Shown in pieces: positions 7,703-15,876 of a stretch of 28,126 nucleotides of DNA. Position 1 is the first letter of the stretch. Each line of letters opens with the position of its first letter. A model generated the notes under the pieces. The model saw only the letters and a list, made by a program, of their open reading frames with translations. It had not been told where the DNA came from and searched no databases. Position numbers and translations under genes: made by a program. The DNA is from a virus, in IMG/VR virus record IMGVR_UViG_3300027736_000194, positions 1-28,126 of that record; one strand, given 5' to 3'.

Positions 7703-9454
7703 TCACGCTTGAGCACCATCCCGAGGACTGGCTCCAAACGTTTCGCAAACCACGTCGCGGACTACGATGCGCCCTTGAGTGCCCGTAAATACCAACTGGG
7801 TGAATCTGCCGTGCGTCTTGGGTCGGAAGCCGAGATCAATCGTTTGATGCAGCTCGAGTGTGACTCCGTTGGCGCCGGGAAGGATGCCATCGGTTGGTAA
7901 GATTACCGCATAGTCTTCGCGATAGGGGTCGTGGAAATCGTCGTTGACGTTGGTATTGATCCAGTCGGCGCGCCCGTATGGTCTTCGGTACTTGGTAGCT
8001 GAATAGTTGGCAATGGTCCCAATCGACCTCTCTTCGGACACCCCATCCGCCCGGGCAGTGATGGCGCCCGCCGGCCACCATGTGCTTAGGCGGCATTGAA
8101 CCTTTCCAAAACGCTTCCTTCCCGGCGCATTGCCGCCGTACCCACGCGTGACCAATTGGGTCTGAACAGAGGTGCTTGTGATGGCGCCGGAAACGTCCCC
8201 GGTTTGGTCAAGGTAACCGTCTTCGTACATGACCAAAAATCCATCGACGCTCACAAAGCACAACCGGACCAAGCCAGCAATGGTGAATTTCACCCATTCA
8301 CGAACCTTGATGCCATTGCCTTGATCGATGCCCGCCCATTTCTGATTGACCGTGTCGTAGACAAGCACCGCATTGTTGACGGTGGATCCGTCGATCGGGA
8401 CTGCAATGTAGACTCGATTGTCGTGACTGGCCGCGACAGCGCCCGAGGCGTTCTCCCAGTTGATCCGGTCGATCAAGGGTTGGATGTCTCTGGACACCGG
8501 CACATCCACGCCCTGCAGCTTATTCTGCTCGGTTTGCTTGATGCTGACAATCCCTCGTCGATGGGCCAGAAACCAAACATCGGATCCGACTTGCACGAAA
8601 GAGTTGGGGGCGTTGCAACCGTATTCCGTCGTGATCGCATCCAGGGCGGCGTTGGCGGCTAATTCCGCATTGGTCCCGCCCACGTTGGTGACCACGTATA
8701 TGGAGGTCTCTTTCGCCGCAATCAGGGTCTGATCGTTGAATCGGTACAGCGCCTTGAGACGATCAGAGGAGCCTTGGTTGATCTTGAAGCTGTTGTAAGC
8801 TATGGAACCTTCTAACACGTCGAATACCGTGCCAAAGTCGGAAACGAACACCGTGTCGACGTGTGCGGCGTCCGTGCGTCCATCCACCACAAACAGCCGG
8901 TTCTGGAAGTAAATACCCGTGCTGGCCGGTGGGATTGGGATGTTTGCTGGATCGTTGGTTGCCACCGGCAGGGTTTGCCATCCAGCTGACAGGCTGGTGC
9001 AGTAGAGTGGGTTCAGATCGGGTCCACGCAACATGACCAACCCATTGTAGGTCTGGATCATGCGAACAGATGACGGAATGGTTTCCCCGGTGGGCAATGC
9101 GATCTGCGACGCCAGCACGCCCGGTTTGGCTGCGTACACTCCCCCGTTGGTGGCGATGATCAACCAACTTTCTCCGGAAATGGGATCACTGAAAAGTCCG
9201 GCACCGCTGACGTTGGAGTAAGGGAATATCAAACCCGGGTCACTGCCCAAGACATATTTGGAAGCCCAACTGACAATCCGGGTGCCTTGACGCGGTTCCG
9301 CCACGCCATTGGTAAACCTGAGATTGATCGCCTCGGAGACTGTGCCGGGTTCCAATTGCCCCGGATCCCGACGCATATCCACGCCCAGGAAGTAAGGATC
9401 GCCAGCATCCGCTGGTGCATCGTCTCCTGTGGTGTACTGCCGGTAAAAGGGCAT
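7703..9454 (-). CDS. Beta-propeller-like tail nozzle / DNA-stabilisation protein
   Basis: A 583-residue protein. The N-terminal DMRRDPGQLEPGTVSEAINLRF followed by GVAEPRQGTRI is the familiar opening of phage propeller proteins, in which ordinary genes read roughly D..xLxPGxxxxAxNxxFxxGxxxxRxGT. It is followed by repeated strand-turn-strand units (SWLIIATNGGVYAAKPG, YFQNRLFVVDGRTD, DVWFLAHRRGIVSIKQ, NRVYIAVPIDG, NAVLVYDTVNQKW) that look like propeller blades. The last 150 residues look like a separate beta domain. Proteins of this kind close the tail tip or stabilise packaged DNA in short-tailed phages. Its place between spanin-like genes and the fibre fits that. The gene stops 84 bases before the fibre start and begins 3 bases after the preceding stop. 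Confidence 0.78.
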   Translation of the reverse strand: MPFYRQYTTGDDAPADAGDPYFLGVDMRRDPGQLEPGTVSEAINLRFTNGVAEPRQGTRIVSWASKYVLGSDPGLIFPYSNVSGAGLFSDPISGESWLIIATNGGVYAAKPGVLASQIALPTGETIPSSVRMIQTYNGLVMLRGPDLNPLYCTSLSAGWQTLPVATNDPANIPIPPASTGIYFQNRLFVVDGRTDAAHVDTVFVSDFGTVFDVLEGSIAYNSFKINQGSSDRLKALYRFNDQTLIAAKETSIYVVTNVGGTNAELAANAALDAITTEYGCNAPNSFVQVGSDVWFLAHRRGIVSIKQTEQNKLQGVDVPVSRDIQPLIDRINWENASGAVAASHDNRVYIAVPIDGSTVNNAVLVYDTVNQKWAGIDQGNGIKVREWVKFTIAGLVRLCFVSVDGFLVMYEDGYLDQTGDVSGAITSTSVQTQLVTRGYGGNAPGRKRFGKVQCRLSTWWPAGAITARADGVSEERSIGTIANYSATKYRRPYGRADWINTNVNDDFHDPYREDYAVILPTDGILPGANGVTLELHQTIDLGFRPKTHGRFTQLVFTGTQGRIVVRDVVCETFGASPRDGAQA

Positions 9455-9457
9455 GGC

Positions 9458-9763
9458 TTAAGTCGGTGGTTGTATCAATGTCACCAAGTTCGCAGGGGAA
9501 GCAGGTGGATATTGTCCAACCACGTACTCACCAGGCAGTGGCCAGGATCCGAAAACACTCTTGAGTCGGGCATTGATCATGCCGATGTCGATCCCGGAGA
9601 TTGTAACCGTACCGGTGCTGTAGAGCTTTCGACCCACGTACTTCCACTGGTGGTAGTGGTTGGCAATCATGTACGCATTCAGCTCCGCTTCTTCGGCTGG
9701 GTTGGCCGGCGGAAGTCTGACTGGCTCGTCAGGTGGAGTGTTGCCTCCGGGTGGGATGATCAT
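9458..9763 (-). CDS. Small hypothetical virion-region protein
   Basis: The 101-residue product has a Pro-rich N-terminus (about residues 1-25), a central helix with HYHQWKYVGRKLY, a beta pair (TGTVTISGIDIGMINARLKSVFG in part) and a Pro/Tyr-rich C-terminal tail. It is linked by ATGA to the spanin-like gene upstream and sits 3 bases before the nozzle-like gene. I do not recognise a family. Position between lysis-type and tail genes, small size and aromatic/Pro ends are compatible with a minor tail component or an outer lysis factor. It has no lipobox or signal peptide, so an o-spanin is not supported. Confidence 0.72.
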   Translation of the reverse strand: MIIPPGGNTPPDEPVRLPPANPAEEAELNAYMIANHYHQWKYVGRKLYSTGTVTISGIDIGMINARLKSVFGSWPLPGEYVVGQYPPASPANLVTLIQPPT

Positions 9764-10089
9764 TTGCGTTCAATGTGGGTTTCACCAGCAACAGTGGATC
9801 CGTCCAAAGCGATCCGATTGACAATTCCCTTGGCTTCCAGCCGGTTCCGAATCGCTTCCAAGGTCTTCTGCATTTCTTCAATCGCTTTCTGCTGGGAGTG
9901 CGTTTGTTCTTCCAGGCGGATAAGGGATTCACGCGTCTGGGTCAGTTTCGTCTGCAATTCCGAGATGTACGGCACCCCACCAACCCCACCAAAGCCGATC
10001 AACCCAAGGATTACGGATAGTTTCCAGTCTTTCTGGGGTTGGGTTTGTGGTGGCATCTTGGGTGGTTGGATTGCGATTGCTGGAGTCAT
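9760..10089 (-). CDS. Single-pass membrane coiled-coil protein, inner-spanin (Rz-like) candidate
   Basis: A 109-residue protein with a Pro/Gln-rich start, one predicted membrane segment at about residues 24-41 (LSVILGLIGFGGVGGVPY), and then a long coiled coil (SELQTKLTQTRESLIRLEEQTHSQQKAIEEMQKTL in outline, residues 43-88). The N-terminal anchor followed by a charged helical domain is the layout of inner-membrane spanins. These act with an outer-membrane partner to disrupt the envelope at lysis. It lies immediately after a holin-like gene with an ATGA overlap, which supports a lysis role. No outer-membrane lipoprotein partner is visible embedded in or beside it. A tail-associated coiled-coil protein is the alternative. 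Confidence 0.6.
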   Translation of the reverse strand: MTPAIAIQPPKMPPQTQPQKDWKLSVILGLIGFGGVGGVPYISELQTKLTQTRESLIRLEEQTHSQQKAIEEMQKTLEAIRNRLEAKGIVNRIALDGSTVAGETHIERK

Positions 10090-10277
10090 TTCTTGGTCTC
10101 TGTCTTGATCCCGGCGCGAAGGGTGGCAAGTCCTATGGATCCAAGAATTCCGATGACTTTCTCATTCACGGGCTTTCCGGTGAAATCACATGTTACCAAG
10201 TACAAGGCAGCGGCAGATGCGACTGCGTAGGTGCGCTTTCCCTTTAGGAATTCCAGCAATAGAGAAATATTGTTCAT
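10086..10277 (-). CDS. Holin-like small membrane protein
   Basis: The chosen start is ATG 10277, giving 63 residues beginning MNNISLLLEFLKGKRTYAV. A start at 10331 would add 18 unlikely, Cys/Pro-containing residues and overlap the tailspike end by 32 bases. Two hydrophobic helices are visible, about 17-29 and 41-55. The second reads ILGSIGLATLRAGI, a pattern I associate with small phage holins and holin-like proteins that have an N-terminal GKRTY turn. The C-terminus is basic (KTETKK). Holins open the inner membrane to release or activate the endolysin. The next gene is spanin-like, but no endolysin is visible in the window. No clear Shine-Dalgarno sequence precedes either start. Confidence 0.62.
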   Translation of the reverse strand: MNNISLLLEFLKGKRTYAVASAAALYLVTCDFTGKPVNEKVIGILGSIGLATLRAGIKTETKK

Positions 10278-10299
10278 GCAACCGGTTTGATTGGGGTGA

Positions 10300-13200
10300 T
10301 TACAGATCGGTGATGTCGATGATTTCGCCATAACTACCAGCTTTCGCGGTGATGGCGGAAGACGAAACTTCGGACGCGAAGCGCAGGCTCAAAACACCGG
10401 TAGCGGATAGGGTGATTGTGCCCTCGACGATTGCGTAGTTTCCGGCTGTCAAACTGCTGGCGTTCGCGGATGCTGGTGAATCGTACGCTTGAAGGTTGTT
10501 CAGGGTTTCCGTGGTGGCATCAAGACTATATCTGGAAACGTACTGCAAAGCGGATGTGGAAGGACCGTTCAGGCTCCAGCGCGATCCGGTGGTGGTTGCT
10601 GCCGAGGTGTAATTGACGAAGAATTTGAACCGGTAGGTTCGACCTGATGTGACGTTGAATGACATCCCGGTCACAGTGGCCATGGTGTTAGCTGACGCGT
10701 TGTTGTTGACCACATCAGCCGCGAGCTTAATCCGGCGAACACCAAGATTGTAATTCGCATCCGCCCCCACAGCGACAACGCCCGCTCCAATTACCGTGCC
10801 ATCCAGACCGTTTGAGGTTCGATCGGTAATCTCACCCGCTTGACCACTGGCCAGATCCGGGTCTAGAAACCAACCAATCCGCTTTACCGTGTTGGACGCA
10901 TCAAGCAGCCCGGCGCCGGTGGTAGTAGCTACGAACTCAGTGCCAACGTTGGAATTGGCGGCGCCAGCCGTGGTAAAATTTGAAGTAGCCTGGGCAACAA
11001 TTCGATAGCGTTTGCCTACAGTCAGGGTGCCTGAATTCAAGATTGTAGTTGACCCCCAAACATCAGCCGCACCAACACCGCGGTTGAGCGCGGCAACCTC
11101 GGTTGCGCTGAGCGCTCTGTTGGCAACTCGAAAAGACGTGATGGTAGAAGCCCATGGCTGAGACCCAAGGAACACTCCGATATTGTAACGATCCGTCGTG
11201 AGACTGTCTCCCCAAGTCGGCGCAGTGCCGTTTAGACCCTCGGCGTACGTGAGGGCAGTTCCGTTCACGTACATTGCCAGATTTGTGCCAGAACGAGTAA
11301 TCGTCAGATTTACCGGAACACCAGCATAAGAACTCAGCTGAGCGGCCGTGACGTTGGCCACGCGTACATCTCCGCTGGTTGATCCATATCGTAAAAATTG
11401 AAGGGTTCCGTCAGTCGCCACATACAATCCGCAACCCAGCACAGCGATGGATCCGTTTGCTGTGGTCATGGTAAAAATGCCCGATTGTGTCGTTGGGTTT
11501 ACGGAAGGATAGCGAACGCGAACTTGGATTGTGAATGGATCGGTTCCCAATTGCTGAGACAGTCCTCCAATATAGCTGCTTGTTTGAACGCCGTCCCATG
11601 AGTACCCGCGATCTTGCTGATCAATTTGAGCTGTTGAAACCGTTGCAACTGGTGGGGCTATTCCAACTTGCTTGGTCCATCGAACCCCATTTCCAACCAA
11701 GGCACCGTAATTGTAATTAGGAGTCCGGTCGTAGACGGATGTTCCGGAATTACCAGTCAGATCCAAGTCAACAACCCAGCCAATTCGAGTGAGGGTGTTT
11801 GACGCGTCGAGAAGTCCGGAACCAGTTCCAGTGGCAATAAACTCGGTTCCAACACTGTTATTCGCCGCACCGACTGATGTGAAAGAAGATGAGGCCCAGG
11901 ATGAAATTCGATATCGCCAGCCAATTGTCAGAAGTCCACTGGATTGGTTTGTATTGCTACCCCACATGTCGCTGGGCTTTGGTCCAGATGACAAAGCGGA
12001 AACGTCCGCGGCGGATAACTCGCGGTTTGCCACCCTGAACTCGTGAATCAACGAGGGCCAAGGTGCGCCAATGCCTGCCCCAAGATTCCATTTGGTGGTA
12101 GGCATTGACGCAGCCCAAGTAGGGGCTGCGCCGGCAGTCGCCGTAGTGTACTCCATTTCACCGCCGTTTAGATAAATCTTTAGCGTGGTGCTGCTCCGGG
12201 TAAATGCAAAGTCAACCACCTGACCCATTAAAGGAACATACTTTTCAGGGGGGATCACTGCTACAAATCGGTCGGATTGAGTGCCGGCGTAGAAGATGAA
12301 ATAGATGTTCTTGTCGCTTGACCAATAGCAGGCAATGCCAGGAAAAGACGATCCGCCAGCGGATGAGCCAAGACTGAACATTGCTGATGTCGCTGCGGGT
12401 GGTGTAATCGGGAGCCTGACGCGAGTGTGAATGGTGAATGGATCCGTATTAATAGCGGCCATCGTACCGCTTGCGTATGATCCTGAAATCGCCGTGTCGA
12501 ACGTGAGTCCAGAATCGGAATCCGGGCGAGACTGCGTAGTCTTCCACCCTGTAGACGTGTCCTGATTTGCAAGCAAGTACAGGAACGTGTTGTCCGAAAT
12601 GACGCCGGATCCAGCCGTTGCCTTGATTCCAATTTCACCGTCCGCCGAAGGGTTTGTGTATGACGAGTTGAAGAAATTGTGGTTTACCTGAACGTGCTCT
12701 GGATTGTAGTTGGCGAATGCGATTGGAGTGCCACCAAGCGAGCTGGCTGCAATTTCCAGTGACGGTTTGTTCTGCCCCGAGAAAGCAAATCGGTTGTTTA
12801 TGAATCGAACATCATAAGTAGCCCCAACCTTGACAAGATTGTACTGACGAAGTGTGGAAGACCCTGACAAAGTGCTAAAAAATTCCACTGTTGAGAACGC
12901 GGAAGACCACCCATGAAACCAGCAGTCTTCGAACGCGATGTTGTTGACCTTTCGTCCAGCGTTCGGGATCTGGCGCGTATCCACATAGACCCCATCACCC
13001 AGCGAGAACACCACCTCACACTTTCTAAAGGTAATTCCATTGTGCACGTCTTCAGTGCTAGAGGTTGACGTTTCTTGATTGACAACAGATACGGCTGGCC
13101 AGCCTCCTCCGACGTTATTCGTTGCATCGCGCTTCCCGCAAAATCGCACGGATACATTGTCAAAAAGCGACTCTCTAACGCTGGTGTTCAGATAAATTCC

Positions 13201-13878
13201 AGACCGCTGAAACCTCCAGATGTACACATCCCGAACAACAAAGTAGTCACAATGGTTCAGGTAAATAGCCCCCAAATCAGATATGCGATTGTTCCCCTCA
13301 AGGCTTAAGTTGGTGATTAGTGACGGTGCCAGATTGAATTCCGTATCAACTTGGGCGCCTGACAATTCATCAAACGATATCATCCAGCCCGTGGCGCCGG
13401 ACAAGGCTTTTAGACAGGTGTTCCACGATTGATGACCAGAAAGGGTGACGCCTCGCTTAATGCTGAGATTGGAAATCGTGTTGGTTCCGGACAGCTGAAC
13501 CTTTCCATAAACAACCGTGTCAATTGCACTTTGAATTGCCAAAGTTGAATCCGCACTTGGGATTCCAATTGCCCCAAACCAAGCGGCTTCCACGTACCCA
13601 ACAGGATGGATTCTCTTCACTCGACCAACGCCGCTGAGAGGCGCAAACACGGTGCCTAAGTTGGTGGCGGTGGTTGATGTGGCATCGTAAAAAAACTCCC
13701 CTCCACCGCCATCATTGATGGCGTTTCTGCCAAGGGTTCTCCAGGTGCCCAGTTTCGATTGAGGGCGGGCCAGCAAAATGTCTAGCGTATCAACCACCTT
13801 GGCTGTTTCTTGGCCGTTCAAATGCAAAACAGCCGTCACGGTTACAAAAACCAAAACGATGAGTCGTAGATATCGCAT
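10300..13878 (-). CDS. Tailspike: pectate-lyase-like beta-helix with two LamG-like modules and a signal-peptide-like N-terminus
   Basis: ATG 13878 lies one base after the upstream stop and gives 1192 residues; a longer reading would add 54 residues overlapping the upstream gene. Residues 1-25 have a basic start, a 15-residue hydrophobic core (LIVLVFVTVTAVLHL) and a polar end, like a secretion signal. Residues 50-70 contain DGGGGEFFYD, and 99-122 contain WFGAIG followed by STLAIQSAID, the entry to a pectate-lyase-3 type right-handed beta-helix running to about 430. Two homologous beta-sandwich units follow, near 465-730 and 766-1031. Each contains DPFTI, a MYVNG or IYLNG strand and FRVANRxLSxxxVxAL, as in LamG/concanavalin folds. 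Each is followed by a G-x-RYRI element. A C-terminal beta-sandwich ends at IIDITDL. It probably binds or degrades host surface polysaccharide. Confidence 0.85.
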   Translation of the reverse strand: MRYLRLIVLVFVTVTAVLHLNGQETAKVVDTLDILLARPQSKLGTWRTLGRNAINDGGGGEFFYDATSTTATNLGTVFAPLSGVGRVKRIHPVGYVEAAWFGAIGIPSADSTLAIQSAIDTVVYGKVQLSGTNTISNLSIKRGVTLSGHQSWNTCLKALSGATGWMISFDELSGAQVDTEFNLAPSLITNLSLEGNNRISDLGAIYLNHCDYFVVRDVYIWRFQRSGIYLNTSVRESLFDNVSVRFCGKRDATNNVGGGWPAVSVVNQETSTSSTEDVHNGITFRKCEVVFSLGDGVYVDTRQIPNAGRKVNNIAFEDCWFHGWSSAFSTVEFFSTLSGSSTLRQYNLVKVGATYDVRFINNRFAFSGQNKPSLEIAASSLGGTPIAFANYNPEHVQVNHNFFNSSYTNPSADGEIGIKATAGSGVISDNTFLYLLANQDTSTGWKTTQSRPDSDSGLTFDTAISGSYASGTMAAINTDPFTIHTRVRLPITPPAATSAMFSLGSSAGGSSFPGIACYWSSDKNIYFIFYAGTQSDRFVAVIPPEKYVPLMGQVVDFAFTRSSTTLKIYLNGGEMEYTTATAGAAPTWAASMPTTKWNLGAGIGAPWPSLIHEFRVANRELSAADVSALSSGPKPSDMWGSNTNQSSGLLTIGWRYRISSWASSSFTSVGAANNSVGTEFIATGTGSGLLDASNTLTRIGWVVDLDLTGNSGTSVYDRTPNYNYGALVGNGVRWTKQVGIAPPVATVSTAQIDQQDRGYSWDGVQTSSYIGGLSQQLGTDPFTIQVRVRYPSVNPTTQSGIFTMTTANGSIAVLGCGLYVATDGTLQFLRYGSTSGDVRVANVTAAQLSSYAGVPVNLTITRSGTNLAMYVNGTALTYAEGLNGTAPTWGDSLTTDRYNIGVFLGSQPWASTITSFRVANRALSATEVAALNRGVGAADVWGSTTILNSGTLTVGKRYRIVAQATSNFTTAGAANSNVGTEFVATTTGAGLLDASNTVKRIGWFLDPDLASGQAGEITDRTSNGLDGTVIGAGVVAVGADANYNLGVRRIKLAADVVNNNASANTMATVTGMSFNVTSGRTYRFKFFVNYTSAATTTGSRWSLNGPSTSALQYVSRYSLDATTETLNNLQAYDSPASANASSLTAGNYAIVEGTITLSATGVLSLRFASEVSSSAITAKAGSYGEIIDITDL
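10787..11597 (-). repeat. Tailspike LamG-like tandem module, unit 2
   Basis: The unit runs from just ahead of DPFTIQVRV to GTVIGAGV. It shares FRVANR, the GxRYRI element and the GLLDASNT/IGW segment with unit 1. Boundaries are approximate. Confidence 0.7.
11690..12500 (-). repeat. Tailspike LamG-like tandem module, unit 1
   Basis: The unit runs from just ahead of DPFTIHTRV to YGALVGNGV. It is homologous to the second unit at a 903-base (301-residue) offset. Boundaries are approximate. Confidence 0.7.
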
Positions 13879-13879
13879 G

Positions 13880-14887
13880 TCAGGAAATCCGCACATAGCG
13901 CCCTGGGTTTCCGGGTAAAATATTGTCGGGCTGCAAGAAATCGATCGCGTCATCCGCGGTGGAATCCGCAGATTTGAAGCGAAACCAACCTTCTGCTCCG
14001 TCACCTTCAGCCGTGGCATAAAGCAGGTAAAACATCGCATTGTTTGAATACGTGGTGTTTTCCCTCAAACTCGCTATTCCGGGATATCCATTAAGTCCGG
14101 ATGCAGATGTCACGATACTCGGCGCCGTGGTAGTTGCATCGTCTCCAGTGACTGCTGTGTAAGCTGAAGATGATGAGTAAATGTCCCCAGTAAATCGATG
14201 TGGACGCCGCATCAGCACCAAGAACGGAGAATTGGACGCGTTCGAGGTTCTCGGCTGAATGCCATCCGGAGTCGTGTCGAATGGGATTTCGGCCGCTCCA
14301 ACATTGATGGTCGGGTCGGTTTGATGCAGTGACACTGCATCCCCGATCGGCGTCTTTCCGCTCTGGGTCCATTCGATCGTTGGAGCAAATTCATTCAAAG
14401 CCCCCCAATAGCTGGAACTGGTCGGCAAATTGCCAGTGCTGGCGGTGTGGCACTGGTAATACAGGCCCGTGGTCGAATACTTAACCTGCGAGCCTCTGGC
14501 GTAAGCAGTCGTGTTGCTGTATTCGTTGCCGTCGTAGGAGCCTCGGGCAAACGCCCAGTACTGAAGATTGATTGTCCACGCGGTTCCGGATTGAGTGGCT
14601 GGCTCGTTTCCAATGGTTCCCTGAATGGCTTGGTAGTAATCGTCGGAACCAATGTGATACACGACATCGCCTGCGCTGTACGTCGTCCCTGAATTGTAGA
14701 CCGGGGCGTAGCGCCGTTGTTCCGTCAGTTTAAGGTCTGACCAATGGGCGGCTTTCCAGATTTCTTCGAGTGCTTCGCTGATGCAGTCCCGAATGCTGGC
14801 GAACTCGGTGCCGTCCAATAAGTCAGGATCCAGTCCGAGCTGACTGGCAACTCGTCGCTGCAAGGTTGAATATGGAACGCGCCTCAT
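13880..14887 (-). CDS. Head-to-tail adaptor-like protein with two carbohydrate-binding-like repeats
   Basis: A 335-residue protein. Residues 1-60 are helical (YSTLQRRVASQLGL, then a long helix ending in WSDLKLTEQRRY). This resembles the N-terminal domain of short-tailed phage adaptor proteins, where a WP/WS-x-L motif precedes a strand. Two repeats follow at about 64-104 and 121-161. Each has a Y..GD/GSxV strand, a YYQ pair, a G-N-x-P turn and a closing Trp, the pattern of CBM5/12-type chitin-binding modules. The rest is beta-rich and ends in a GNPGRYVRIS strand. The dual layout suggests a connector that also carries surface-exposed sugar-binding lobes. The gene is 3 bases from its upstream neighbour and 1 base from the tailspike start. 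The adaptor role is an inference from N-terminal similarity and gene order. Confidence 0.7.
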   Translation of the reverse strand: MRRVPYSTLQRRVASQLGLDPDLLDGTEFASIRDCISEALEEIWKAAHWSDLKLTEQRRYAPVYNSGTTYSAGDVVYHIGSDDYYQAIQGTIGNEPATQSGTAWTINLQYWAFARGSYDGNEYSNTTAYARGSQVKYSTTGLYYQCHTASTGNLPTSSSYWGALNEFAPTIEWTQSGKTPIGDAVSLHQTDPTINVGAAEIPFDTTPDGIQPRTSNASNSPFLVLMRRPHRFTGDIYSSSSAYTAVTGDDATTTAPSIVTSASGLNGYPGIASLRENTTYSNNAMFYLLYATAEGDGAEGWFRFKSADSTADDAIDFLQPDNILPGNPGRYVRIS

Positions 14888-14890
14888 GAT

Positions 14891-15184
14891 TTATCGGATC
14901 CCAACCGATGAGCGTTGTGATTGAACTCGGCCAATTCTGGAGACTTCCTTGTAAACGGTTTCCTCCAAGATCTGGGCGGCGCCTGCTCTCTCCCCGCGGC
15001 GTCGATCGGTTTGACCTTCGCCGGGCAACATCTTCTCGTAAGCCGCCTGGATGATGTAGCGCTCGAACTGCGCTGGAATATCCATGATCCGCCACTTCTC
15101 CGAGTTGGTCGCCGGAGACTCACCCGCAGCGGTGTTGCTCACGCATTCGTACCAGTCGCCGTTGTAATAGGCCTGGGAAGCCAT
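14891..15184 (-). CDS. Small head-completion-region protein with a partial CBM5/12-like motif
   Basis: This 97-residue protein begins directly with a carbohydrate-binding-like unit: AYYNGDWYECVSN, then GESPATNSEKW, ending near residue 31. It is the same pattern as the two repeats of the next gene. An in-frame TAG two codons upstream fixes the start at ATG 15184, so the unit lacks the usual first strand. Residues 32-97 are helical and basic (IPAQFERYIIQAAYEKML, then an Arg-rich stretch). Position between small capsid-associated genes and the adaptor suggests a connector or completion protein. The basic helix could contact DNA. No named family is recognised. Confidence 0.68.
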   Translation of the reverse strand: MASQAYYNGDWYECVSNTAAGESPATNSEKWRIMDIPAQFERYIIQAAYEKMLPGEGQTDRRRGERAGAAQILEETVYKEVSRIGRVQSQRSSVGIR

Positions 15185-15187
15185 TGG

Positions 15188-15502
15188 CTAGACGTATTGG
15201 AACGGACTGGCTTGGATGACAGCATCGGCTGCACCTTGGCGAATGAAGCTGGCCGCGGCCCATTGTTGCTTGGTCCAATAGTCTTGATACCCAGCTGGGT
15301 ATCGATGGCCAGCGGAGGCTGATGGGGTGCTGCCGTCGAACGTTACCATGATGTCGTTGGTCTGTACCCCAACCAGGACGTGGCTCGTGTTGTTTGGCAG
15401 GGTTGCGATAATGGCGCTTGGAAGCACTACGGATGTGGAAATGGTGGCCCTTGCAGTGGCGCCATTGGGGGCAAATCCGGCGGTCTTAAACGTTGCTGCC
15501 AT
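15188..15502 (-). CDS. Small beta-rich head or connector protein
   Basis: A 104-residue product. It contains repeated Thr/Ser/Ala strands (ATARATISTSVVLPSAIIATLPN), then VLVGVQTNDIMVTFDGSTPSASAGHRYPAG and a C-terminal helical part with WTKQQWAAASFIRQG. The MVTFDGSTPSASAGHR pattern, a strand with DG followed by a Pro-Ser turn, is common in small phage structural proteins that sit near the capsid gene. It overlaps the upstream gene by 17 bases and is separated from the next by three bases. I infer a minor head or connector role; there is no enzymatic motif. Confidence 0.7.
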   Translation of the reverse strand: MAATFKTAGFAPNGATARATISTSVVLPSAIIATLPNNTSHVLVGVQTNDIMVTFDGSTPSASAGHRYPAGYQDYWTKQQWAAASFIRQGAADAVIQASPFQYV

Positions 15503-15866
15503 AGGTCTTTCTGAATCGGGGGTTGGACGGGGCTGAGTACCCCACTTGAATCTTTGTGCCGGTCTCGGGGACGTGAAACCACTCCCCTCGTTTCTTCAGG
15601 AATTCAACGAACTGATCGTCTTGAAATATCTTGTCCCCATGCAGCCGGCGGAAATAACTGACCCAGTACGGATCCATTGCCAAACCGACGGGGCCGATTC
15701 CATTCTTGGTTGTGCCGGGCGCAACCGAGTCCCGATACATCTGCGCGATCTTGGCTTGCCTGACTTTCGCCAGCGCCATTTGCGCCGCGTCCTCTCGTTG
15801 AAGGGATCGAACGATGGATTGCCGTTGGGACAATGGCAATTGGCTGAGGTCTGCGGTGAAATGCAT
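15486..15866 (-). CDS. Hypothetical head-region protein
   Basis: The 126-residue protein opens with HFTADLSQLPLSQRQSIVRSLQREDAAQMALAKVRQAKIAQ in outline, a strongly helical, Gln/Arg-rich region. A globular part with DPYWVSYFRRLHGDKIFQDDQFVEFLKKRGEWF follows, then a short strand IQVGYS and a basic tail. No family is recognised. The ATG lies 10 bases after a 13-bp hairpin (15877-15912) and has no Shine-Dalgarno sequence, an unusual arrangement also seen at the fibre gene. It overlaps the following gene by 17 bases. Position after the capsid genes suggests a head-completion or connector component. Confidence 0.68.
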   Translation of the reverse strand: MHFTADLSQLPLSQRQSIVRSLQREDAAQMALAKVRQAKIAQMYRDSVAPGTTKNGIGPVGLAMDPYWVSYFRRLHGDKIFQDDQFVEFLKKRGEWFHVPETGTKIQVGYSAPSNPRFRKTYGSNV

Positions 15867-15876
15867 GGCTTTGAAA

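Noticed and set aside
13879-14040. Longer tailspike start at 14040
   Set aside because: It would add 54 low-quality residues overlapping the adaptor gene; ATG 13878 lies one base after the adaptor stop and is the natural start.
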